Source: Flammeovirgaceae bacterium SG7u.111
Lineage (GTDB): Bacteria > Bacteroidota > Bacteroidia > Cytophagales > Flammeovirgaceae
Reading direction: 5' to 3'
Assembly (NCBI GenBank): GCA_034044135.1
Contig: CP139021.1
Location: forward strand, 4,913,635-4,977,634
DNA length: 64,000 nucleotides
Shown here: positions 16,150 to 23,844 of the stretch, one piece after another
Numbering within the stretch: the stretch's first letter is position 1
Layout of the letters: each line of letters begins with the position of its first letter
The notes under the pieces: generated by a model
What the model saw: the letters and a program-made list of their open reading frames with translations, nothing else
Told to the model about the DNA's origin: nothing
The model's database searches: none
Position numbers and translations under genes: made by a program

Positions 16150-18450
16150 ATGACTACCAAAACCAAAAGAAACATCTCTATAGTAGGTCCAGAAGAATTC
16201 ACCGACCTGAAGCTGACTCCACCAAAAGCTTATGCGGCTGGCTTGCCCGCAGTAAAAGTAGCCCTTGACCATGCCATGAAGGAAATGGGGTTAACAAAAT
16301 CGGTGGCTACACTCTCCAAGCTTAACCAAAAAGGTGGCTTCGACTGCCCCGGATGCGCCTGGCCCGACCCAGAAAAAAGGTCATCGTTGGGTGAGTTTTG
16401 TGAAAATGGGGTAAAGGCTATATCCGAAGAGGCGACAAACAAACGAGTTACCCCAGCCTTTTTCAAGCAGCATTCCATCACGGAACTTTCCAATTGGACG
16501 GATTATGAAATAGGGAAAAGCGGAAGGCTAACTGAGCCTATGATTTTGAAGCCGGGCAGCCATCATTATGAACCCATTTCTTGGGAAGACTCCTTTGAAC
16601 TAATCGGGGATTCCCTGCGCTCATTAGCCGACCCCAACGAAGCCGTGTTTTATACATCGGGCAGGTCGAGCAACGAGGCTGCTTTTCTGTACGGGCTGTT
16701 TATCCGAGCCTACGGAACGAACAACATGCCCGACTGCTCCAATATGTGCCACGAGTCCAGCGGAGCTGCCTTGGGAGAGACCTTGGGAATAGGAAAAGGC
16801 TCGGTCACCTTGGAAGATTTTTCGGATGCTGAAGTGGTGATGGTGATTGGGCAAAACCCGGGAACCAACCACCCCAGAATGCTTTCCGCTTTGCAGAAAT
16901 GCAAAGAAAATGGTGGCAAAGTAGTAACGGTCAACCCTTTGGAAGAAGCTGGTTTGGTTCGCTTCAAAAACCCGCAAGAAGTCAAAGGAGTTATAGGCAA
17001 TGGAGCTTCCATAACCGACATTTTCCTTCAGGTAAAGATCAACCAAGATGTGGCTTTACTCAAGCTGATCATCAAAAAACTGGCGAAGCTCGATGCTGAA
17101 AAAGGAGGCGTTTTTGACCATGAGTTTATCCAAAAAAATACCCAAGGAGCAGAAGCGTTATTGGCTGATTTGGAACAGTACTCGGAAGAAGAATTGCTCC
17201 AACAAACAGGCATCAGCTCAGGTAAAGTAGAAGAAACCGTTGCCCTCCTCGCCCAAAAGAAACGCATTATCATCTGCTGGGCAATGGGGCTTACACAGCA
17301 CAAAAACGGCGTTAATAATATAAAAGAATGCGTCAACCTACTTTTGCTCAAAGGAAGCATCGGAAAAAAAGGAGCTGGCACTTGCCCTGTCCGTGGGCAC
17401 AGCAATGTTCAGGGCGACCGCACCGTGGGAATTACCCACCATGCCTCGCCAAAGCTTATTGATGCTTATAAAAAAGTGTTCAATTTCGACCCTCCTACCG
17501 AAGAAGGGCTGGATGTGGCGCACTGCGTCAAAGCCATGCACGAGGGCAAAGCTAAGGTATTCATCGCCCTTGGCGGGAATTTCCTATCGGCAGCTTCCGA
17601 CACTATTTATACGGGCGAAGCACTGCAAAACTGCCAACTGACCGTTTCTATCAGCACCAAACTTAACCGAACGCATGTAGTACCGGGGCAAACTTCCCTG
17701 ATCTTGCCTACGCTTGGTCGCACCGAGCAAGATGCCAAAAATGGGCAAAATAGGTTTGTAACAGTCGAAAACAGCATGGGCAAGGTGCATCAGTCGCAGG
17801 GAAGGCTTACTCCCGCATCCGAAAAGCTAATGAGCGAACCAGAGATAGTGACAGGCATAGCCAATGCGTATTTCCAAGGCAAATCCAACATAGACTGGCT
17901 ACAACTAGGAAGCGACTACGACCTTGTAAGGGAAAAAATCTCCCAAGTGTTCCATGGTTTTGACAACTACAGCGAGCGCTCCAAAAAAGGGGGCTTTGAT
18001 CTGCCCAACCATGCCCGAATGGGCCATTTTTCAAAACTGCCCGGTGGCAAGGCACACATTTCTGTTTGTCCCCTTCCACAACACGAGCTTAGCCAATCGG
18101 ATTTCCTGCTGATGACCATCCGCTCGCACGACCAGTTCAACACGACCATCTATGGCTTAAACGATCGCTACCGAGGGATTTATAATGAAAGAAGAGTACT
18201 GCTAATGAACGAGAAAGATACCCAAAAACTCGGGCTGAAAAAGCTCGACAAAGTGGATTTGGTGAGCAACTACGACAGCAAAGAACGCCGAGCCAAAAAC
18301 TTCCTCATCATCCCCTACAGCATCCCCGAGGGCAACCTAGCTGCCTACTTCCCCGAAACTAATGTACTCATTCCCTACGACCAGTTTGCCGACAGGAGCA
18401 ACACGCCTATTAGTAAATCTGTGAGGGTAAAGGTGGAGAAGGTGGAGTAA
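16150..18450 (+). CDS. FdhF/YdeP-family molybdopterin oxidoreductase, formate-dehydrogenase-like
   Basis: This protein of about 766 residues belongs to the FdhF/YdeP-type molybdopterin oxidoreductases. It has the family's N-terminal CPGCAWPDP motif (near residue 65). Molybdenum-cofactor folds follow (VFYTSGRSSNEAA, NMCHESSGAALGE, VIGQNPGTNHPRM), with a C-terminal molydopterin dinucleotide domain (about 640-760). No Tat signal is seen, so it is cytosolic. YdeP-like proteins are formate-dehydrogenase homologues of mostly unproven activity. Following formaldehyde-processing candidates, a role in oxidising formate to CO2 is plausible. ATG 16150 is preferred over an in-frame TTG at 16105, which would add an unrelated leader. 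Maturation and electron-acceptor partners are not in the window. Confidence 0.87.
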   Translation: MTTKTKRNISIVGPEEFTDLKLTPPKAYAAGLPAVKVALDHAMKEMGLTKSVATLSKLNQKGGFDCPGCAWPDPEKRSSLGEFCENGVKAISEEATNKRVTPAFFKQHSITELSNWTDYEIGKSGRLTEPMILKPGSHHYEPISWEDSFELIGDSLRSLADPNEAVFYTSGRSSNEAAFLYGLFIRAYGTNNMPDCSNMCHESSGAALGETLGIGKGSVTLEDFSDAEVVMVIGQNPGTNHPRMLSALQKCKENGGKVVTVNPLEEAGLVRFKNPQEVKGVIGNGASITDIFLQVKINQDVALLKLIIKKLAKLDAEKGGVFDHEFIQKNTQGAEALLADLEQYSEEELLQQTGISSGKVEETVALLAQKKRIIICWAMGLTQHKNGVNNIKECVNLLLLKGSIGKKGAGTCPVRGHSNVQGDRTVGITHHASPKLIDAYKKVFNFDPPTEEGLDVAHCVKAMHEGKAKVFIALGGNFLSAASDTIYTGEALQNCQLTVSISTKLNRTHVVPGQTSLILPTLGRTEQDAKNGQNRFVTVENSMGKVHQSQGRLTPASEKLMSEPEIVTGIANAYFQGKSNIDWLQLGSDYDLVREKISQVFHGFDNYSERSKKGGFDLPNHARMGHFSKLPGGKAHISVCPLPQHELSQSDFLLMTIRSHDQFNTTIYGLNDRYRGIYNERRVLLMNEKDTQKLGLKKLDKVDLVSNYDSKERRAKNFLIIPYSIPEGNLAAYFPETNVLIPYDQFADRSNTPISKSVRVKVEKVE

Positions 18451-18524
18451 CCCAAGCTTTCCCAAGACTTATAGCAATAGTCTCTTTCATCTATATTTTC
18501 CAATAAAATTAAGAAAACACTTGC

Positions 18525-18566
18525 GTAACCGATTAGTTACACTTATATTCGTAACCAATCAGTTAC
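18525..18566. promoter_or_regulatory. Two ArsR-type operator palindromes
   Basis: GTAACCGATTAGTTAC (18525-18540) and GTAACCAATCAGTTAC (18551-18566) are two copies of the inverted repeat GTAAC-N6-GTTAC, with centres 26 bp apart. They end 8 nt before the ArsR-type repressor ATG. Position and symmetry suggest autoregulation. Confidence 0.75.
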
Positions 18567-18574
18567 ATAAAATA

Positions 18575-18898
18575 ATGAGAAGAGATGTTTTTCAAGCAAT
18601 AGCAGATCCGGTAAGGAGGGATATTATTGAATTGCTCGCAAGTGAGCCACTTAGTATAAATGCCATCGCCGAAAAATTTGATGTAAGCAGGCCTGCTATT
18701 TCAAAGCACCTGAAAATATTAAAAGAGTGTGAAATCATCGAAATTGACCAGAGAGGTAGGGAGCGGTTTTGCCAAATCCAACCCAAAAATCTAATCCCTG
18801 CTTTCCTGTGGATAGAACAATACAGAGGCCTGTGGGAAGAAAGGCTCGATTCATTTGAAGAGTATTTAATGAAATTAAAAAATCAAAAAGATAAATAA
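18575..18898 (+). CDS. ArsR/SdpR-type winged-helix repressor
   Basis: This 107-residue winged-helix regulator opens with the family's usual RDVFQAIADPVRRDIIELLA. It has a recognition helix in NAIAEKFDVSRPAISKHLKILKE and a wing (IIEIDQRGRERFCQI). There are no metal-binding Cys/His sites of the ELxCxC type, so it looks like the non-metal SdpR/YgaV-like group that is often paired with SRPBCC proteins. ATG 18575 is chosen over an in-frame TTG at 18521, because the TTG start would place the two operator palindromes inside the coding region. The next gene starts 2 nt after its stop, so the two are surely co-transcribed. Confidence 0.92.
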   Translation: MRRDVFQAIADPVRRDIIELLASEPLSINAIAEKFDVSRPAISKHLKILKECEIIEIDQRGRERFCQIQPKNLIPAFLWIEQYRGLWEERLDSFEEYLMKLKNQKDK

Positions 18899-18899
18899 T

Positions 18900-19349
18900 A
18901 TGAGCGATTTGAAAGACCGTACATTGACCCTCGAAAGAACATTCAATGCACCCCTAGCCTTAGTATGGGAAGCATGGACACAACCCGAACATATTGCACA
19001 GTGGTGGAGACCAAAAGGAATGGAAACCAAAGTCATCACACATGAATTTAAAGTGGGTGGCAAATGGGAATATGTGATGGCCATGCCCGATGGAAAAAAT
19101 TTCATTGCCGAGGGCGAATACACAGAAATAGTGGAACTGGCAAAAATAGTCTCATCCGCTAACTTCAAACCAATGACCGAAGGAGTTACACTACATGCCG
19201 CATTTGAGAAACAGGGAGAAAAAACGCTTTTCACCTTCAGTGTGGTTCACCCAACAGCGGAGTATTGCCAGCAACAAGAAAAAATGGGCTTCTACAATGG
19301 CTGGGGTTCTACGTTTGATAGATTAGCAGATTATTTAAACGCTTCATGA
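18900..19349 (+). CDS. SRPBCC (AHSA1/activator of Hsp90 ATPase-like) protein
   Basis: This 149-residue protein of the START/SRPBCC fold, AHSA1-like branch, has the family landmarks LERTFNAPLALVWEAWTQPEHIAQWWRPKG, GGKWEYVMAMPDG and the C-terminal GFYNGWGSTFDRLADYL helix. The fold has a large hydrophobic cavity for a small ligand. No enzymatic function is assigned to this branch. Its start 2 nt after the ArsR-type gene makes a classic ArsR-SRPBCC pair, so it is probably controlled through the operators upstream of the repressor. Confidence 0.92.
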   Translation: MSDLKDRTLTLERTFNAPLALVWEAWTQPEHIAQWWRPKGMETKVITHEFKVGGKWEYVMAMPDGKNFIAEGEYTEIVELAKIVSSANFKPMTEGVTLHAAFEKQGEKTLFTFSVVHPTAEYCQQQEKMGFYNGWGSTFDRLADYLNAS

Positions 19350-19397
19350 TAAAAGAACTATTGCCTTAAAATCATAAAGGCAAACCTCATTTCAAAA

Positions 19398-19420
19398 TAG
19401 GTGGGGTATTTATGCCCCGC
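19398..19420 (+). repeat. Solitary right-half hairpin of palindromic family A
   Basis: TAGGTGGGGTATTTATGCCCCGC matches the right internal hairpin of the elements at 19471-19725 and 20163-20403. It stands alone 50 nt after the SRPBCC gene. Confidence 0.7.
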
Positions 19421-19470
19421 TCCTATCCATACATGCCAAACTATAAGCTATCATTGCTCAGTATATCATT

Positions 19471-19725
19471 TAGTTTAGGCTAAAGCCGATGTGTATATCA
19501 ATCATTGCGGGGCTTGAAAACCCCGCCTAGTGAAAAATCAATTTACATGATTGATAAAAGGCAGAGCAAGAAACAGTACCCACGAATAGCGCCTTTTCCA
19601 ATTAAATCATCTTGCCTAATCAAATGCAATTCCCTACATTGTAAAAACATACCACCGTTATAATTAGGCGGGGTATTTATGCCCCGTAATATCCAAAACC
19701 CTAAATCGGGCTTTAGCCCAAACTA
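19471..19725 (+). repeat. Palindromic family A element, copy upstream of the transposase
   Basis: This 255-bp element begins TAGTTTAGGCTAAAGCC and ends GGGCTTTAGCCCAAACTA, so its termini are inverted. Inside the left end is the hairpin GCGGGG...CCCCGC followed by CTAGTGAAAAATCA. Inside the right end is TAGGCGGGGTATTTATGCC. The middle shares ACATGATTGATAA and a shared AAAAACATACCACC-type stretch with the downstream copy. It ends 5 nt before the transposase ATG. Confidence 0.88.
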
Positions 19726-19730
19726 AAAAG

Positions 19731-20165
19731 ATGTCATTCATAAAGGTTTATGTACACTTCGTATGGTCTACTAAAAACAGGATGCCGTTATTGACCAATA
19801 ACATCAGGCAAGATGTATTTAAACATATCAAAGAAAATGCTCAAACCAAAAATATCTTTATTGATTTCATCAATGGGTTTACAGACCATGTACATTGTCT
19901 AGTTTCCCTCAACGATGATATCAGCATTAGAAAAACTGCCACTCTTATAAAAGGTGAATCTTCACATTGGATCAATAAACAAAAGCTCACAAAAACCAAG
20001 TTCCAATGGCAAGACGAGTACCTCGCCATCGGTGTGGATGATGAAAAATTACCAATTGTAAGGAAGTACATTGCAAACCAAGAAGAGCATCATAAGAATG
20101 TTACCTTTGCACAAGAGTACGATCAGTTTATTAGGAGATATGGCTTTGATGTCCTCAAAAAATAG
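19731..20165 (+). mobile_element. IS200-like Y1 transposase, REP-associated type
   Basis: This 144-residue HUH/Y1 transposase shows the HUH pair in DHVHCLV (His53 and His55) and the catalytic Tyr113 in RKYIANQEEHH with the helper Gln117. The WSTKNRMP segment near the N terminus is also typical of the IS200 group. Known: single-domain relatives (REP-associated tyrosine transposases) act on short palindromes next to their gene. The coding region is exactly framed by two copies of element family A: the ATG is 5 nt after one, and the TAG stop codon is the first three bases of the other. The copies found elsewhere (7242, 14929, 19398) suggest that it mobilises, or once mobilised, these elements. 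Confidence 0.92.
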
Positions 20166-20403
20166 TTTGGGCTAAAGCTGATGTATATAACATCCGTTGC
20201 GGGGCTTAAAAACCCCGCCTAGTGAAAAATCATTTTACATGATTGATAAGGGATAAAACAAGGAACTGTACCACAAACATTATCTTTTTATTGCCAAACC
20301 AACCCCTTCTCCTTAAATTGAAAAAACATACCACCATTTATAACTAGACGGGTATTTATGCCCCGCAATTCTCAACGCAATCAATGGGCTTTAGCCCAAA
20401 CTA
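20163..20403 (+). repeat. Palindromic family A element, copy downstream of the transposase
   Basis: This 241-bp element is in direct orientation relative to the copy at 19471-19725. It begins TAGTTTGGGCTAAAGC, has the hairpin GCGGGGCTTAAAAACCCCGC and CTAGTGAAAAATCA, shares ACATGATTGATAA, then GTATTTATGCCCCGC, and ends GGGCTTTAGCCCAAACTA. Its first three bases serve as the transposase stop codon. Confidence 0.88.
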
Positions 20404-20424
20404 AAAGCAGCGCCACAATATGCA

Positions 20425-20778
20425 TCAAAACCCCTCTCTCATTTCCAATGCCTCTTCCAGCACCTCGGCTATCAGCTCGATGGGCAGGTCTTCAGCTGGA
20501 TTGATCCGCAAAATCTTCATTCGTGCCCGGTTGCCTTGTTCTAGGGCTGAATGCTCCATCAATCCTCCATCTACCCAGCCAATATACGGCTCACCTGTTT
20601 TCTTATCTTTCCAGAAATAACAAAACATCTTGCCCTTATAGCAAAAGAAAGGCATGCTGTATTTCCACGCTTCGGTAATGTTGGCATTGGAGGAGAGAAT
20701 GATCTCCCTCAATGCCAGCAAACAGCTTTTCATAGGTTCGGGTTGGCCGAGGTAATAATCGTCAATATTGCTGAGCAT
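20425..20778 (-). CDS. DUF1801 (YdhG-like) domain protein
   Basis: This 117-residue protein matches the DUF1801 group. Landmarks are IDDYYLGQPEPMKSCLLALREII at the N terminus, the aromatic core ITEAWKYSMPFFCYKGKMFCYFW and the closing IGWVDGG. These small cytosolic proteins have a compact alpha/beta fold with structural similarity to iron-chaperone and SRPBCC-like scaffolds, but no firm function. It is convergent with the transposase; a short one-armed heptad repeat lies upstream at 20836-20849. The WYL regulator set on the same strand is 134 nt further upstream, so co-transcription is possible but not shown. Confidence 0.85.
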   Translation of the reverse strand: MLSNIDDYYLGQPEPMKSCLLALREIILSSNANITEAWKYSMPFFCYKGKMFCYFWKDKKTGEPYIGWVDGGLMEHSALEQGNRARMKILRINPAEDLPIELIAEVLEEALEMREGF

Positions 20779-20911
20779 GATTTATATTTAATACACCAAA
20801 CTATTTTTCATATTACTTTTGTCAGTTTTTGCTGATGGTTGCTAGTTACCCTCATCCGCCCTAAAATAAAGGAATAGAGCAAGAAGTTGAGTAAATTAGC
20901 ATGTAGAGCGT

Positions 20912-21370
20912 TTACCTCACCCCTATAAAAATATCCACTTCTGCATTGCTAGGGTCTTGTGCTTTTGCTCCGTAGATTTCAAAATCGGCTTGATAAGCTC
21001 TATCTAGCTCCGTATCCCAAATTTTCACCCATTCGTTGTACACTGCTCCTCGGGCAAGGTCTCCTTTTGCCACAAATTTCACAAACTGGCCTCCACCAAT
21101 TGTCCGACCTTCCAGCCCTTCGGGAATTTCATCCAAGCTCGACACTTTACAACCCATCAGCACCCGGTAAGGGTTTGTATAATCGCCTTCGTAGTCGGTA
21201 TAAACCGAATAAACTTCCTCGCTGAGCTTATTAGGGATTTTTGTGGCAATACCTTCGCCCATAAACCTATTCAGCAAGTCGCCTATATCTTTTGCTGCTT
21301 GTCCATTTGCATTAGTGGTTACCGTTGAAATCCCAACTAGGTTGAATGCATCAATTTTTGTGTTTTCCAT
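20912..21370 (-). CDS. GyrI-like / AraC effector-binding domain protein
   Basis: This 152-residue protein corresponds to a free-standing effector-binding domain of the GyrI / Rob C-terminal type. Landmarks are NLVGISTVTTN at the N terminus, the paired VYSVYTDYEGDYTNPYRVLMGCKV strand, a GGGQFVKFVAKGD segment and the terminal VDIFIGVR. Such proteins bind small hydrophobic or drug-like ligands or, in GyrI, DNA gyrase. There is no DNA-binding domain. It follows a WYL-type regulator on the same strand after 53 nt, which is a common arrangement. The ligand is unknown. Confidence 0.85.
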   Translation of the reverse strand: MENTKIDAFNLVGISTVTTNANGQAAKDIGDLLNRFMGEGIATKIPNKLSEEVYSVYTDYEGDYTNPYRVLMGCKVSSLDEIPEGLEGRTIGGGQFVKFVAKGDLARGAVYNEWVKIWDTELDRAYQADFEIYGAKAQDPSNAEVDIFIGVR

Positions 21371-21423
21371 TTCTAATTTTCAGTTTTTTTTGAATGATGC
21401 TTCAAAAGTACTGATGGCTTATG

Positions 21424-22146
21424 TCAAGGGTGTGTCAGGGGTGCCCAATTATTTTCCCTACATTTCTCAAAGTATTCTTGGAGGTTCATTTTATGAGGCT
21501 CAAACTGTTCTTTTTGGATAGAAATCTTCACTATTCTATCCAACCTAAAGGTTCGGAATTCTTTCCGCATTTGGCAAAAAGCGATGAGCAGCCAATTATC
21601 TTGGGTGCTGTACAGGGCAAAAGGTTCAATAACTCTTTGAGTCTTTTCTTCTTGGAGGGAAAGGTATTCCAAATCCACTAATTTGTAAGCAGTGATGGCA
21701 GATTGGATAGCCATGAGGTAGCTGCTTGTTTTTTCGTTCTCTTCATTATCCCGAATATGTACACGTTGGGAAAGCAACTCCATTTTATCTTTTTGAGAAG
21801 AGCGCAATACTGTCTTTATTTTGAGAACAGCATTTCTATACTGCTCTTCCAAGGAAGAGTCTTTGTTCTTAATAATAAGCTGTTCAGCAGTGATAAGGGC
21901 ATTTGCCTCCTCCTCGGTGAACATAACGGGAGGCAAACGGTAGCCATTTATCAGTGAATACCCCCTCCCCTCTTCGGTAACTATTGGCATACCAGAGTTT
22001 TCCAAGGTACGGATATCTCGGTACACCGTTCGGATGCTTACCTTGTATTTTTCGGCTATTTCTTTGGCAGTAATCAATCGCTTCGATTGCAGCTGGATCA
22101 TAATTTCTGCTAACCTCTCTAGCCTTGGTTTTTCTTTTTCGGGCAT
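21424..22146 (-). CDS. YafY-type HTH/WYL transcriptional regulator
   Basis: This 240-residue regulator has an N-terminal helix-turn-helix (about residues 8-62, with RLITAKEIAEKYKVSIRTVYRDIRTLE) and a C-terminal WYL-type sensing domain (about 140-205, ending FRLDRIVKISI). The linker GMPIVTEEGRGYSLINGYRLPPVMFTEEEA is characteristic of YafY relatives. WYL domains are thought to bind a ligand, often nucleic-acid-derived. It heads a minus-strand pair with the effector-binding protein gene 53 nt downstream and probably controls it. Confidence 0.92.
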   Translation of the reverse strand: MPEKEKPRLERLAEIMIQLQSKRLITAKEIAEKYKVSIRTVYRDIRTLENSGMPIVTEEGRGYSLINGYRLPPVMFTEEEANALITAEQLIIKNKDSSLEEQYRNAVLKIKTVLRSSQKDKMELLSQRVHIRDNEENEKTSSYLMAIQSAITAYKLVDLEYLSLQEEKTQRVIEPFALYSTQDNWLLIAFCQMRKEFRTFRLDRIVKISIQKEQFEPHKMNLQEYFEKCRENNWAPLTHP

Positions 22147-22702
22147 AATAAGTTGTTTACAGTTTTATTCACAAGTAAAGATGAGAGATCCTGCTTTGAT
22201 TACTAGAATACCAGTCAAATATATATAACATAGAACAAGACTATTAGTCACAAGAAGCATGTTAATGTATGTTAAAAAAAATAGAGTAGGAATTATATTT
22301 ACATTTATTTTAACATTACATATATAAGTCTATACTTCAATTATCTATTCAAATATCCCAACAAATTATCAGGCTTTTGTTTTTTTGTTATGAGAATAGA
22401 GAAGATTAAATATTCGTTTCTATTCCGAAAATAAAATAGAACATAGCATTCTATAAACCTCAATAAATATTCACTGACATTTTATTTATAGCTTGTTTAG
22501 TAAACAACAAAAAATATCCGTTGACTATGCTATGACTCACAGGCAACATTGCTAGCCTTCCACCTTGGATGTAATTCAATTAGAACTATGCAACACAGGC
22601 TATTTGCATATTGTTTTTAGTTATTTATTAAACTGAAATTTATTTTATAAACTAATTAACTCTCAGCAAATTATACTATTATTTACATAACCATATAGTC
22701 AA
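22147..22702. other. AT-rich intergenic region, no gene seen
   Basis: A 556-nt AT-rich space lies between the divergent WYL regulator and the first of two small paralogous genes. It must carry both promoters, but no clear Bacteroidota -7/-33 pair, tRNA, hairpin or coding frame was recognised. Confidence 0.5.
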
Positions 22703-23032
22703 ATGCTATACTTAACAAACGAGCTACTAAACTTATTAGAAGAATTAGGATTTTATGTTTCGAGTATCAACGACTCATCTTTTGCCGCCCACATCGATAA
22801 CAAATCAAACAACACATATTATTTGATCTGTTCTAGAGGATATTGCCAGTTGAGTGTGCTAATTGGGGTAAACTCTTATTTGCTCATCGACAATTATAAA
22901 GTTAAAACAGAAAAAGAACTACTCCGCCTACTTATAGGAAATCAGAAATTTTCACAAGATTTTAAAAATATTGTACACTTTTTAAAAGCGTATTTGGATA
23001 AAAGTGATGAAATGAATCAAGATTTGAAATGA
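22703..23032 (+). CDS. Small protein of unknown function, paralogue 1
   Basis: This 109-residue protein matches no family I recognise. It is soluble, with an N-terminal LLNLLEELGFYVSSINDSSFAAHI segment, a beta-rich centre (YYLICSRGYCQLSVLIG) and a C-terminal helical part (LLRLLIGN...KNIVHFLKAYL). The layout 'helix, GF, strand, DSSF, strand pairs, helix' is shared with the protein at 23353, so the two form a tandem paralogous pair. ATG 22703 fits the aligned N termini. A terminator lies 12 nt after the stop, so the gene is a single transcription unit from the upstream AT-rich spacer. Confidence 0.7.
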   Translation: MLYLTNELLNLLEELGFYVSSINDSSFAAHIDNKSNNTYYLICSRGYCQLSVLIGVNSYLLIDNYKVKTEKELLRLLIGNQKFSQDFKNIVHFLKAYLDKSDEMNQDLK

Positions 23033-23043
23033 ATAGTAGAGAA

Positions 23044-23081
23044 AAAAGGGTTTAGGAGCCTAACTTTTCCTCAACCCTTTT
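23044..23081 (+). terminator. Rho-independent terminator after small paralogue 1
   Basis: The arms AAAAGGGTTTAGG and CCTCAACCCTTTT form a 13-bp stem with one mismatch and a 12-nt loop, ending in a T run. Confidence 0.8.
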
Positions 23082-23352
23082 ACTGACAACAGTGAATAAG
23101 TACAATCGCACAACAAAGTTCTGAGGTTTGTGGAATTGGATATCACCTCTTTTGGAGATATTTAAGTACTAATAAAACAATTTTAGAACTAACTATTCGA
23201 AATACGATATTCAACATGTATAATATTACAACATACAGTATTTTACCCATTAAAAAACAGTGTTCACTAAGAAAAATAGGACAACAATATTATTGCTTAT
23301 TTAGAACTTAAGCAGTTCAGTGAATTTTCAATATCACTTTTAACCTCAAAAT
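23082..23352. other. AT-rich spacer between the two small paralogues
   Basis: This 271-nt AT-rich space between a terminator and the next ATG must hold the promoter of the second small gene. No coding frame, RNA gene or repeat was seen. Confidence 0.5.
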
Positions 23353-23664
23353 ATGGAACCCAGTAGTAACAAGCTCTTAACCTTTCTAACAAGTAAAGGG
23401 TTTGAAATTCAGGAACAAACTGATGATTCGTCGTTTACCGCTTATATTTCAAAAGGTTCGGGGGAACAATTCGCTTTAAATTGCGAAAAACATGAATGCT
23501 GCCTCTATCTACTATCTAATAGAAAATCAGTCACATTAATCCCGAAAATGCCAATGACTCATATACAAGATGCCCTCATGGTATTGCTTTCCTGCAAAGG
23601 CTTTACAGAAACACATCCAAAACTCAGTGAGGAGCTTAAAGACAAAATGTATGAGATATTTTAA
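23353..23664 (+). CDS. Small protein of unknown function, paralogue 2
   Basis: This 103-residue protein aligns with the product of 22703-23032 over almost its full length: LLTFLTSKGFEIQ against LLNLLEELGFYVS, DDSSFTAYI against NDSSFAAHI, then paired strands and a C-terminal helical part with LMVLLSCKGFTE. Two adjacent cysteines (CCLYLL) lie in the strand region, where the paralogue has CQLSVLI. No signal peptide or membrane segment is seen. It is followed by a very strong terminator. The function is not known; the two genes have separate terminators and therefore probably separate promoters. Confidence 0.7.
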   Translation: MEPSSNKLLTFLTSKGFEIQEQTDDSSFTAYISKGSGEQFALNCEKHECCLYLLSNRKSVTLIPKMPMTHIQDALMVLLSCKGFTETHPKLSEELKDKMYEIF

Positions 23665-23676
23665 GTAAATGAAGAC

Positions 23677-23724
23677 AAAAAGCCGATTTTGAGAAACCTT
23701 GCGGACTCAAAATCGGCTTTTTTT
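23677..23724. terminator. Bidirectional terminator between convergent genes
   Basis: A perfect 17-bp stem (AAAAAGCCGATTTTGAG and its complement at 23706-23722) has a 12-nt loop and ends in T8 on the plus strand and a T run on the minus strand. It can end both the small-gene transcript and the 40-kb minus-strand carbohydrate locus. Confidence 0.93.
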
Positions 23725-23844
23725 GATCTTCGTGGGCAGATAACATTTCCTTATTTCTCAGAACAAGAGCTGGTAAGCTATCCGGCTATATCTGTCATTA
23801 ACAATCAAACTTGATTAATATGTCTCTGCCTCGTTTAGCCAGTT

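Noticed and set aside
18521-18574. In-frame TTG extension of the ArsR-type repressor
   Set aside because: Would place the two operator palindromes inside the coding region; ATG 18575 matches the family N terminus.
19361-19383. Hairpin TTGCCTT/AAGGCAA after the SRPBCC gene as a terminator
   Set aside because: The stem is only 7 bp and no T run follows it.
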